Positions 6,388 to 13,028 of a DNA stretch of 13,028 bases are shown one piece after another. This DNA is from Coemansia sp. RSA 922 (taxonomy: Eukaryota > Kickxellomycota > Kickxellomycetes > Kickxellales > Kickxellaceae): NCBI GenBank assembly GCA_027577415.1, contig JANBQS010000725.1:1-13028 (forward strand), given 5' to 3'. Position 1 is the first letter of the stretch, and each line of letters begins with the position of its first letter. The position numbers were made by a program, and so were the translations under genes. Below the pieces are notes generated by a model, which was given only the letters and a program-made list of their open reading frames with translations, made no database searches and was not told where the DNA came from.

Positions 6388-7956
6388 TTAGTGCAGCGTT
6401 GGCATGTGAACTGCAGACTGGCCGTCTACTTCTGCGTCCTCCTTGCGCCAAAGACTGGTAATGGTCTTGAGCTGCGTGTAAAAGTTGACTCCAGACCGAC
6501 CATAAAAGTTGGTATCGCCGAGGAAGGAGTCCTTATTGCCCGTAAACGAAAACATGGGCAGCGGCACTGGAATGGGCACGTTGACGCCGACCTGGCCCGC
6601 ATTGACCTCGGACTGGAACCGCCTGGCGCAGGGTCCGGACTGCGTAAACACCGATGCTCCATTGCCATAGCGATTGCCATTGACCAGCGCCAGCGCCTCG
6701 TCCAATGTCGCCACATGCACACACGACAGCACGGGCCCAAACACCTCCTCCTGGTAGCACTGCATGTCAGTCGTCACATTGTCAAGCACCGTGGGCCCCA
6801 AAAAGTTGCCCTTTGGGTACTTGGCCACGCGCACCCCGCGCCCGTCCAGAAGCAGCGACGCCCCCGCATCCACCGCCGACTGGATAAGCTCCTCGGCGCG
6901 ATGCAGGGCCCTGGGCGAGATCATCGGACCCAGATCAGCTCCTGGCTCCATGCCGCCGTCAACGCGTAGTCCACGCGCGCGCTCAACGAGATCCGGGATC
7001 CACTCGCCGGCCTTGCCGACAAACACAGCCACGCTGAGCGCCATGCAGCGCTGCCCAGCGGCGCCAAAGGCCGCTCCGCTAATGGCGTTCAAAGTGTGCT
7101 CGCGATTGGCGTCGGGCAAAATCACGGCGTGGTTCTTGGCGCCCAAGTTCGCCTGGCACCGCTTGCCATGCTGCGTGGCGCGCTCATAAACATGCTTGCC
7201 AGCGGTGTTGCCGCCGACAAACGACACGGCTTTGACGCGGGGATCGCTCGTCAAAAAGTCGACCGTCTCATTGGCGCCATGCACAACGTTGACTACGCCG
7301 CGAGGCACGCCCACGTCGGCGCACAGCTGCGCCAGGATCATCGCTGCGCCGGGGTCGCGCTCCGACGGCTTCAGCATTATGGTGTTGCCCGTGACCAGCG
7401 CCACCGGCAGCATCCACAGCGGCATCATCGCGGGGAAGTTGAACGGGCAGATGCCCGCCACGACGCCCAGCGGCTCGCGCACCGTGTACGTGTCCATGTC
7501 GGCGGCCACCTCCAAGCGCGTGCCAAGCATGTACTCGGGAATGCCCGCCATCGAGTCGACCACTTGCAGCCCGCGCATGATGTCGCCGTGCGCGTCGCTC
7601 AAAACTTTGCCCTGCTCCAAAACGATGCTCTCGGCCAGCGCGTCGGTGTTGGCGCGGATGGCATACTGCAGGTCCAGCATCAGCTTTTGGCGCCGCATGA
7701 TCGACGTGCGACGCCACTCGCCAAACGCCGACTGCGCGCTCTTAGCCGCCTCCTCCAGCTCGCGCGCAGTGGTCTTGGGCACGCGCGTCACGACCTCCTG
7801 CGTCGCTGGGTTGTGCACGTCTATCCACTCGCTGGCCTGCGACTCGACGAACTGCCCGTTGATGAACAGCTTGGTTGTCGCTGTGTGGCTCAGTCGAGCA
7901 GAAAGTGCGGCTTGGAAGCGCGCAGCTGGCGCCAAGCTACGACCGAGACGATACAT
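6388..7956 (-). CDS. Methylmalonate-semialdehyde dehydrogenase (acylating), mitochondrial, 522 residues
   Basis: Converts methylmalonate semialdehyde, NAD and CoA to propionyl-CoA (and malonate semialdehyde to acetyl-CoA) late in valine and pyrimidine breakdown. The full aldehyde dehydrogenase fold is present. Catalytic cysteine is C304 in GQRCMALS. The position of the general-base glutamate of ordinary aldehyde dehydrogenases is asparagine (N270 in QANLGAKN), as is typical of the CoA-dependent ALDH6A1/MmsA branch. PFNFPAMMPLWMLPVA and the C-terminal GDTNFYG followed by FYTQLKTITSLW are further signatures of this branch. The ATG at 7956 is preferred: it gives MYRLGRSLAPAARFQAALSA, rich in Arg, Ser and Ala without acids, a good mitochondrial presequence. 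A longer open frame to 8052 would put a hydrophobic stretch in front, which is unlikely. Length matches the family (about 500-535). It shares a promoter region with the sulfate permease. Confidence 0.95.
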   Translation of the reverse strand: MYRLGRSLAPAARFQAALSARLSHTATTKLFINGQFVESQASEWIDVHNPATQEVVTRVPKTTARELEEAAKSAQSAFGEWRRTSIMRRQKLMLDLQYAIRANTDALAESIVLEQGKVLSDAHGDIMRGLQVVDSMAGIPEYMLGTRLEVAADMDTYTVREPLGVVAGICPFNFPAMMPLWMLPVALVTGNTIMLKPSERDPGAAMILAQLCADVGVPRGVVNVVHGANETVDFLTSDPRVKAVSFVGGNTAGKHVYERATQHGKRCQANLGAKNHAVILPDANREHTLNAISGAAFGAAGQRCMALSVAVFVGKAGEWIPDLVERARGLRVDGGMEPGADLGPMISPRALHRAEELIQSAVDAGASLLLDGRGVRVAKYPKGNFLGPTVLDNVTTDMQCYQEEVFGPVLSCVHVATLDEALALVNGNRYGNGASVFTQSGPCARRFQSEVNAGQVGVNVPIPVPLPMFSFTGNKDSFLGDTNFYGRSGVNFYTQLKTITSLWRKEDAEVDGQSAVHMPTLH

Positions 7957-8589
7957 GATGATGATTCCTAGTAGTACGAGTAATATTATTGACAAGTAGT
8001 CAAGGAACGAAAAAAGGGTGTAAAGAAGATGATGATAAGAGTGTGTTGACAATGCTTGTTGCAGTTGTGTTTACTAATGCCTGTGCGTGTGACCCCTGCT
8101 GCACCCTAGTCCCGTTATTCCCACGCCCCTTGATTAAACCTCGTAGATTGATTACACTCGGGACTCGGTAGTACCACACCCGGTCCTTGTGTTATTTCAG
8201 CAACAGAAACGGAAATCTTTCCGCTTTCCATCAGAGCCATTGTTCATCGAGAAAATTAGTCTGGCATAATTCGTTTGGGATGGACACATGCCATGAGTTC
8301 ATCGCACAGCTATATGACGTGACATTGGTCCAATCAGAGCCAACGATAGATCTTCCATTAGAACAAATAAAAAAGATAATTATTTCAGGAACACCATTAA
8401 CTACCCGCCCGATTGCGTGATGCTAAACTATTTGTTAAGATATAGCCGGCAACCAAACTCCCCACACTCCCCCTCTTTTGGTCATTCTCAGAGGCCCACC
8501 ATTTAAAAAGAAGCCTTCTTTCCTCTTGTTTCTCACAAATAACGCCTCCCCCCTTTATATATTTATATTTATTAATTATTATTGTAGTC
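7957..8589. promoter_or_regulatory. Bidirectional promoter between the dehydrogenase and the sulfate permease
   Basis: This 633 bp stretch has no convincing gene. It contains the compound CRE/CCAAT element at 8315-8336. On the permease side, TTTAAAAAG at 8502-8510 is a TATA-like sequence 80-88 bp before the ATG. A stretch of TATA and TTTA repeats at about 8555-8580 lies too close to the ATG to be the usual TATA box. No obvious TATA box serves the dehydrogenase. No consensus CACGTG, the core of Cbf1/Met4 sulfur-control sites, was found here. Confidence 0.5.
8315..8336. promoter_or_regulatory. CRE-like site joined to two opposed CCAAT boxes
   Basis: TGACGTGA (8315-8322) is followed by ATTGG (8324-8328) and CCAATCA (8330-8336). 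The last two form the palindrome ATTGG-T-CCAAT, one CCAAT box facing each flanking gene. CCAAT is the HAP/NF-Y core and TGACGT the core of ATF/CREB-type bZIP sites. The element is about 255 bp from the permease ATG and 360 bp from the dehydrogenase ATG. Confidence 0.55.
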
Positions 8590-10854
8590 ATGCTGTCGCC
8601 CGAGCGCGAGCCTATCCTCTATGTGGAGCCGCTGCCATCGTCAAAGCAGTGGATTGCGCAAAACTTGGTGCCATCCCGCGCCAAAGCCGTCACCTACGCC
8701 CAGTCGCTGTTTCCAATCCTAACGTGGATATACCGCTACAACTGGACATGGTTCCTAGGCGATATGGTCGCCGGCGTCACTGTCGGCGTCGTCGTTATTC
8801 CGCAAGGCATGGCCTACGCAAAACTTGCACAGCTGCCGCCCGAGTTTGGCCTCTACTCGTCGTTTGTCGGCTGTGCTTTGTACTTTATGTTTGCTACTAG
8901 CAAGGACATTACCATTGGCCCCGTAGCTGTCATGTCGACGCTGATGGGCAACATACTCCACGACGTACTACCACACTTGCCCCAGTATCAAGACACACCC
9001 TGGGTCGTCGCTGGCTGTATGTCTGTAGTCCTCGGCTGCATTGTCACCGCGCTCGGCCTGCTGCGCCTGGGCTTTATCGTCGACTTTATTCCGCTGCCCG
9101 CTATTGCCGCCTTTATGACGGGCTCAGCGCTGAACATCGCCATGGGTCAGATCCCAACGCTGATGGGCAACAACTCCGTCAAGGGCTTCAACACACGCGC
9201 CCCGACGTACTTGGTCTTTGGAAACTTCTTCAAGTACATCAAGCACTGCAACCTCAATGCCGCCGTCGGTCTGACTTCGCTCTTTCTGCTCTACGCCATC
9301 CGAGCCGGCTGCAATTACGCTGCGCGTCGCTGGCCCAAACGCGAAAAGCTGTTCTTCTTTATCAGCACTTTGCGCACGGCGTTTGTCATCCTGCTCTACA
9401 CGCTCATCTCATTCCTCGTCAACCGCAACCACCGCACCAGCCCCAAATTCTCTATTCTTGGCGTTGTGCCACGCGGCTTTAAGCACATGCAAGTGCCCAC
9501 GGTCAGCTCGGACATTCTCTCCGCCGTCGCTGGCAAGCTTCCCTCAGCGATTATCGTGCTGATTATCGAGCACATCTCCATCTCCAAATCCTTTGGCCGC
9601 ATCAACAACTACACTATTAATCCGAATCAGGAACTCATCGCTATCGGCATTACCAACATCTTTGGTCCCTTCTTTGGCGCCTACCCGGCCACTGGCTCAT
9701 TCTCGCGCACTGCTATAAAGTCCAAGGCTGGTGTCCGCACTCCGCTGGCCGGCGTCATCACTGCCTGTATCGTCGTCATCGCCATTTACGCCCTGCCGCC
9801 TGTATTCTTTTATATCTCCAACGCTCTCCTCGCCGCTGTTATTATCCACGCCGTCGGCGACCTGGTATCTACGCCTACTGCGATAAAGATGTTTTGGCAT
9901 ATTTCTCCCTTTGAGTTTGTCATCTTTTGGGCCGGCGTGCTTGTCAGCATTTTCTCCTCCATTGATAATGGCATCTACACCACCGTCGCCGCCTCCGCCG
10001 CGCTGCTTCTGTTCCGAATTGCCAAGGCACAAGGCAAGTTTGTGGGCACCGTCCGCGTCGTATACGACCAACCAGACGCCGTCGCCGCTTCCAACACAGC
10101 CGATAGTCGCGACATTTTTGTGCCGCTGGACCACTCCGACGGCAGCAACCCTTCAGTCACACCTCAGCATCCACAGGGCGGCGTATTTATTTATCGTCTC
10201 AACGAGGGCTACTTGTACCCCAACGCCGTGCACTTTACCGACCATATGATAGCCGAAGTCACTACCCGCACTCGTCCTGGCGTCGCTAATCCCTACGGCT
10301 CTCTCGGCAACCGCCCCTGGAACGACCCCGGTCCACGCCACAAAGACGACACTAATATCGACAGGTCGCTGCCAGTACTACGCGCCCTCATCCTTGACTT
10401 TAACGGCGTGTCAAATGTCGACATTACCTCCATCCAGAACCTCGTAGACGTACGCAAGCAGCTAGACCGCTATGCCGACCGTGCTGTTTCTTGGCATTTC
10501 GCTGGCGTAAAGTCTCCGTGGATACGCCGCGCATTGGTCGCCGGTGGCTTTGGCTCGTCTAATACTGCAACACGCACAGTGTTTAGCGTTGCTACCGTAG
10601 GCGCCCTCGAGCACAAGGGCGACCAGCCTCTGTCTGAGACTCTGAGCGCTTCTAACAGAGGCCAACATGCTCCGGATGAAGAGTTTATTTCGGATAGCTT
10701 TACCAGCACGCAAGACAAGCCCCAAGTTGACAATTCGACGAGTTTTGATACGTTGCCTCTGCCTATTCTCAGCGCTGACCATCCATTCTTCCATATTGAC
10801 TTGGACGAGGCGCTCAAGGCTGCCAAGCTCGAGTCTGATGTTGTTTCTAAATAA
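8590..10854 (+). CDS. Sulfate permease of the SulP/SLC26 family with STAS domain, 754 residues
   Basis: A plasma-membrane anion transporter, most likely high-affinity sulfate uptake as in fungal Sul1/Sul2. After a cytosolic N-terminus the membrane domain (about residues 50-490) opens with the family signature: VVVIPQGMAYAKLAQLPP (starting near 66), GLYSSFVG and TSKDITIGPVAVMS. Around a dozen further hydrophobic segments follow, with an NPNQELIAIG stretch and AYPATGSFSRTAI, typical of fungal sulfate permeases. The C-terminal STAS domain (about 528-660) starts at GGVFIYRLNEGYLYPNA, is interrupted by a polar insert, and resumes with RALILDFNGVSNVDITS (about 598). That segment carries the conserved D-F-x-G-V-S-x-V-D motif. 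A roughly 100-residue acidic, Ser-rich tail follows. The length fits the fungal family (about 750-900). The gene is GC-rich and free of introns. Sulfate as substrate is inferred from the family; related proteins can carry molybdate or other anions. Confidence 0.93.
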   Translation: MLSPEREPILYVEPLPSSKQWIAQNLVPSRAKAVTYAQSLFPILTWIYRYNWTWFLGDMVAGVTVGVVVIPQGMAYAKLAQLPPEFGLYSSFVGCALYFMFATSKDITIGPVAVMSTLMGNILHDVLPHLPQYQDTPWVVAGCMSVVLGCIVTALGLLRLGFIVDFIPLPAIAAFMTGSALNIAMGQIPTLMGNNSVKGFNTRAPTYLVFGNFFKYIKHCNLNAAVGLTSLFLLYAIRAGCNYAARRWPKREKLFFFISTLRTAFVILLYTLISFLVNRNHRTSPKFSILGVVPRGFKHMQVPTVSSDILSAVAGKLPSAIIVLIIEHISISKSFGRINNYTINPNQELIAIGITNIFGPFFGAYPATGSFSRTAIKSKAGVRTPLAGVITACIVVIAIYALPPVFFYISNALLAAVIIHAVGDLVSTPTAIKMFWHISPFEFVIFWAGVLVSIFSSIDNGIYTTVAASAALLLFRIAKAQGKFVGTVRVVYDQPDAVAASNTADSRDIFVPLDHSDGSNPSVTPQHPQGGVFIYRLNEGYLYPNAVHFTDHMIAEVTTRTRPGVANPYGSLGNRPWNDPGPRHKDDTNIDRSLPVLRALILDFNGVSNVDITSIQNLVDVRKQLDRYADRAVSWHFAGVKSPWIRRALVAGGFGSSNTATRTVFSVATVGALEHKGDQPLSETLSASNRGQHAPDEEFISDSFTSTQDKPQVDNSTSFDTLPLPILSADHPFFHIDLDEALKAAKLESDVVSK

Positions 10855-11179
10855 TACCTAATATATACAGTTCCCTCCGTACTAGGATAGAGTATTTCCG
10901 TCTGTCTCAAGATAATATGAGAACAAGCCAAATAATCATGCAACTCTTATATTTACCAAGCTCATATATTCATACGATAACAAAATAGGCTTGATAAAAG
11001 TTCTAATAAAATAAAAGCTAGGTCATTAAAAGGCAATGAGCAGAGTGTCCAGGATGCGCCACCAACTAACCAAAGGTCTGAGAGCACCAAGTATTATCTA
11101 TTACTCATTACTTGAATCCACATAGTAAAGAAATACCACAGTATTGTTCTTAATGGATTACAACACAATATGTAGCTAC
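10855..11179. other. Convergent 3' region between the sulfate permease and P4
   Basis: A 325 bp AT-rich spacer between the stop codons of two converging genes. It holds candidate polyadenylation signals on the plus strand (AATAAA at 11005-11010, overlapping a second copy). No gene, tRNA or strong hairpin was found. The sharp drop in GC at the permease stop marks the start of the AT-rich right end. Confidence 0.5.
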
Positions 11180-11533
11180 TTATTCAAGCCATTCCTGGGG
11201 AATCGGAGTGGTGCTGTCCAAACTAAGACCAAGGATGGTGTCACCAACTTGCTTACGTCTCTCCACGCTCCAGGATGTAACCTTATCCACTACACACTCA
11301 CACCCACAGATTAAAACATAGTCCAGTTCATCAAAAGTATTTGTTGCATCTATAATGGCACTACGATTGATAATTTCCCCATCACAAAGAATAACAAATT
11401 TTCCCTTGGTATCAAATATGTTGAATTTCTGGTTAATAGTACTAAACATGTCTTTAGACTGATGAACTATCTTAAATACTTTTAGGCAAGAGTTGTCCAT
11501 AGTAGGGAAGCCACACATGTAGAATGCACACAT
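11180..11533 (-). CDS. P4: small hypothetical protein, about 117 residues, likely family member
   Basis: An unrecognised protein ending at 11180 (C-terminus PIPQEWLE). Three in-frame ATGs are possible: 11533 (117 residues), 11518, and 11500 (106 residues, A at -3 and G at +4). I give 11533 because it is the first ATG after the TATA box at 11634-11641; the frame upstream has no ATG. Hydrophobic strand-like stretches are LKVFKIV (17-23), KFVILC (45-50) and YVLICG (72-77), followed by CECVVDK. The pattern of three short strands separated by polar or helical stretches resembles P1-P3, with a shorter first interval (28). KFVILCDGE and YVLICGCE can be lined up with RLFFLLVG and MCIVIGTD of P5. No membrane span, signal peptide or catalytic motif is convincing. 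The gene is AT-rich. Membership in the family is an inference from pattern, not from clear identity. Confidence 0.65.
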   Translation of the reverse strand: MCAFYMCGFPTMDNSCLKVFKIVHQSKDMFSTINQKFNIFDTKGKFVILCDGEIINRSAIIDATNTFDELDYVLICGCECVVDKVTSWSVERRKQVGDTILGLSLDSTTPIPQEWLE

Positions 11534-11627
11534 AGTTGTTATGTAAATGTGTACTAGTGTAAGCCAAGTGTAAGTATCTAAGCAAAATGTAAATGATGTG
11601 GGCAGAAGAATTGTGAGAGGCAAATGT

Positions 11628-11642
11628 GCATGCCTTTTATAC
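11628..11642 (-). promoter_or_regulatory. TATA box followed by GCATGC, upstream of P4
   Basis: The minus strand reads GTATAAAAGGCATGC. It differs by a single base from the element before P5 (GTATAAAAAGCATGC, 12225-12239). It is about 100 bp before the chosen P4 ATG. The GCATGC palindrome lies directly after the TATA box, upstream of the expected start of transcription. Confidence 0.6.
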
Positions 11643-11722
11643 CCCTAACAGCCATTTTCTCCAGTTTCAATAGCCATTGTACATTTTCCTTTTACAGCAC
11701 AGCAAAAATACACATACCAGCT

Positions 11723-12157
11723 GCTTGCCCCAGTTTGGTTAGAAAAAAAGGGGAAAAGTGCAGTGGATTGCATGATGGTCAAACAGCCCTTTTCTTTCTT
11801 AAAAAGTGAAGAAAGGACAGAACCAGTAAATGGTTCTTACACGTGAAGTGAAAAATAAATAAATAAACTAGTAAATAGTGTTATATATATAAGGAATAAA
11901 TATCTTAAAGCCATAAAGGATAAAGAGAAAACATATAAACGTTGAATGTCAATCTTGTGAGGTAAATAGTGTGCGCCTGCTCCTGCAGGCCTCTGGATCA
12001 GCGTTGTCTAATCTAGCTAATCAAACAAAAAAGGGCAACATGCTTTGGCTGCTTTATTGCATTACCTTTGAGGCAAAGGAGTGACATGACTTGGTTGTTT
12101 CTTGCTTGCCCCAACACATTGCTGGCTGGAGGGAGTAGTGCAATGAATTGCTTGCTG
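11723..12157. repeat. Two copies of a two-block direct repeat upstream of P4 and P5
   Basis: GCTTGCCCCA occurs at 11723-11732 and 12104-12113. In each copy, 33 or 34 bp after its start, comes a related 21-mer: AGTGCAGTGGATTGCATGATG at 11757-11777 is matched by the sequence at 12137-12157 at 17 of 21 positions. Order, strand and spacing are conserved, so this is an old duplication of about 55 bp. One copy is about 85 bp beyond the P4 TATA box and the other about 70 bp beyond the P5 TATA box, so each could be an upstream activating site. Confidence 0.5.
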
Positions 12158-12224
12158 ACAGTTTTGTCCATTCCTAGTAATCATTGTTCTCCCTCTGAAA
12201 AATATTTCTCTAAGCACCATTCTA

Positions 12225-12239
12225 GTATAAAAAGCATGC
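12225..12239 (+). promoter_or_regulatory. TATA box followed by GCATGC, upstream of P5
   Basis: GTATAAAAAGCATGC lies about 100 bp before the P5 ATG and matches the element before P4 at 14 of 15 positions. The ATG inside GCATGC (12236) is in frame with P5, but is only a few bases after the TATA box and so should not be in the transcript. Confidence 0.6.
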
Positions 12240-12325
12240 CATTCAGCCAACTGAATTCACAAACAATATTATTTTCTTTATTCACCTACATATTGAAAAT
12301 ACTTGGTTACCTAGGATTATTAACA

Positions 12326-12721
12326 ATGTCTAACTTGCCAGTGTATAATGATGGTGTTGATTTGCACTATTTTGTGTATAATGAATGTGATGACACTCTG
12401 AATAGGAATGGTGTGGGGGGTAGAGAGATGCCTACTTCTTCATCACTCAAAGTGAAATACACTGAACTCATAAAAGCATTTAAAGGAGTATATAATCCAA
12501 GCAAAGGTGAACGCTTGTTCTTTCTATTGGTAGGTATGGGCGAACTAGATGATATGAATGATTACCTAGATGGTCTTATCACGGGCCATATGTGTATTGT
12601 CATTGGAACAGATTTAATGAAGCGTAGGCTACAAGCAAAGGTACAATTGCTGGGAATGCCACTTTATGATTACCTTCTATCATGTGTTCCTGGCACACCT
12701 GTATCATTGTCATATTTGTAA
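12326..12721 (+). CDS. P5: small hypothetical protein, 131 residues, likely family member
   Basis: An unrecognised protein starting at ATG 12326 (context ACAATGTCT, 100 bp after the TATA box) and ending in VSLSYL before a TAA at 12719-12721. Strand-like stretches are LHYFVY (13-18), LFFLLVG (64-70) and CIVIG (90-94), with a helix-like KYTELIKAFKGVYN (44-57) before the second. The interval between the second and third strands (26) is close to that in P4 (27) and P1-P3 (22-23); the first interval is longer because of a polar insert at about 20-42. The frame is open for 86 codons upstream. An ATG at 12236 would add a 30-residue hydrophobic leader that looks like a signal anchor, but it overlaps the TATA-GCATGC element. 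Past the stop, the same frame is open for another 43 codons. No known domain; AT-rich; function unknown. Confidence 0.65.
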   Translation: MSNLPVYNDGVDLHYFVYNECDDTLNRNGVGGREMPTSSSLKVKYTELIKAFKGVYNPSKGERLFFLLVGMGELDDMNDYLDGLITGHMCIVIGTDLMKRRLQAKVQLLGMPLYDYLLSCVPGTPVSLSYL

Positions 12722-12853
12722 ATAATATTGACATTTTATTACCATTCTATGGTATTAGAGGATCTGTTATGCAGAATCCATCAAGATTACCCAATTGCTG
12801 GATCAAGACAAGTGACATGGCTAAAGCCACAATATTTACAGTATAAAGGGTAG
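12722..12853 (+). other. Open frame in phase behind the P5 stop codon
   Basis: After the P5 TAA the same frame runs for 43 codons to a TAG at 12851-12853. From ATG 12749 it would encode 34 residues (MVLEDLLCRIHQDYPIAGSR, then QVTWLKPQYLQYKG) with a protein-like mix of residues. It may be the decayed C-terminus of a longer P5 ancestor, a small separate gene, a readthrough extension, or chance. There is not enough sequence to decide. Confidence 0.25.
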
Positions 12854-12920
12854 TTTAATATGTTTACAGAATATAACTCTCTATCTTCTTTTTTTGTACT
12901 TGCCTTTTGACATTTGAGTA

Positions 12921-13028
12921 TTACAGAGAAAACTTGTCAAGCAACTTTAGTCTTAGGGGGACATCTTGATACCTGAAATTACCAACTTTCTTTCTAAACG
13001 TGGCTGTGATTTCAGTAATTCGTGATTC
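12921..13028 (-). CDS. Possible partial coding sequence entering from the right edge
   Basis: The first minus-strand frame from the right edge is open for 35 codons and ends at a TAA at 12921-12923. It starts ESRITEITATFRKK and ends VPLRLKLLDKFSL. It is rich in Arg and Lys with alternating hydrophobics and reads like real protein, unlike the neighbouring spacer. The layout R-I-x-x-x-x-x-x-F followed some 14 residues later by VPLRLKL loosely recalls the segment after the catalytic core in reverse transcriptases of non-LTR retrotransposons. That likeness is weak and made without a search. It could also be the end of an ordinary gene or a broken remnant. Confidence 0.35.
   Translation of the reverse strand, partial: ESRITEITATFRKKVGNFRYQDVPLRLKLLDKFSL

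Larger units (their letters stand above)
11534..12325. other. Divergent spacer between P4 and P5 (about 790 bp)
   Basis: Contains one TATA-GCATGC element for each gene, an imperfect two-block direct repeat (11723-11777 and 12104-12157), an E-box CACGTG at 11840-11845, a direct repeat GTAAATAGTGT (11871-11881 and 11962-11972), and a short perfect hairpin GCCTGC-TCCT-GCAGGC at 11975-11990. The middle (about 11850-11960) is very AT-rich. No credible gene is present; ATGTCAATCTTGTGA near 11945 stops after four codons. Confidence 0.5.

Noticed and set aside
7096..7999. Plus-strand open frames opposite the dehydrogenase (about 291 and 267 codons)
   Set aside because: The minus strand encodes a complete, well-conserved enzyme; the antisense frames have biased His/Arg or Ser-rich composition and no recognisable domain.
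7957..8052. N-terminal extension of the dehydrogenase to 8052
   Set aside because: It would place a hydrophobic stretch before a good mitochondrial presequence that begins at the ATG at 7956.
8280..8289. ATGGACACAT as a Cys3-type site for sulfur control
   Set aside because: It fits the consensus ATGRYRYCAT only in the outer bases (7 of 10), so it is not adequate evidence of sulfur regulation.
8187..8420. Plus-strand open frame of 77 codons in the permease promoter
   Set aside because: No similarity recognised, and it spans the CRE/CCAAT element; more likely chance in a regulatory spacer, although a splice-acceptor-like TTATTTCAG near its start was noted.
1..13028. tRNA, rRNA, CRISPR array, complete transposon or spliceosomal introns
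   Set aside because: No B-box-like tRNA sequence, repeat-spacer array, or terminal inverted repeats were seen, and all confident genes read through without a need for introns.

Overview
The window looks like nuclear DNA of a compact fungal genome, most likely an early-diverging lineage. That assignment is an inference. Every recognisable gene is one uninterrupted reading frame on either strand, gaps are 25 to 800 bp, and several genes have a TATA box about 70 to 110 bp before the ATG. Recognisable products are eukaryotic: an NXT1/p15-type mRNA export factor, an inner nuclear membrane protein of the Src1/Heh/MAN1 family, a mitochondrial methylmalonate-semialdehyde dehydrogenase and a fungal-type SulP sulfate permease with a STAS domain. 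I name no genus. Kickxellomycotina is one possibility, given few introns and GC-rich coding DNA beside AT-rich spacers.

Layout, left to right. Positions 3-122 hold the last 39 codons of an unrecognised gene on the plus strand. Positions 147-2204 hold three small minus-strand genes in a head-to-tail array (called P1, P2 and P3, of 120, 122 and 133 residues). P3 ends in a CaaX prenylation box. P3 and NXT1 (2523-2894, plus) diverge from a shared 318 bp promoter. NXT1 converges on the large HEH/Src1 gene (2935-6195, minus) with 40 bp between stop codons. The dehydrogenase (6388-7956, minus) lies 192 bp upstream of HEH on the same strand. A 633 bp bidirectional promoter separates it from the sulfate permease (8590-10854, plus). 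The right end (10.9-13.0 kb) is AT-rich and carries two more small genes, P4 (minus) and P5 (plus), diverging from a 790 bp spacer. The far right edge has an in-frame tail behind the P5 stop and an open frame entering from the right on the minus strand.

Four conserved, mostly GC-rich housekeeping genes are flanked on both sides by AT-rich, unrecognised small genes. The small proteins appear related. P1, P2 and P3 place three short hydrophobic strands at nearly identical intervals (35-36, then 22-23 residues). P1 and P2 also align without gaps over about 68 residues, and P4 and P5 share a looser version. P2, P4 and P5 share a TATA box followed by the palindrome GCATGC. I propose a lineage-specific family of small intracellular proteins, one membrane-anchored by a lipid, of unknown function. 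This is the most novel content of the window. The central genes do not form a pathway. NXT1 and HEH both act at the nuclear envelope or pore, and the other two serve valine/pyrimidine breakdown and sulfur uptake.
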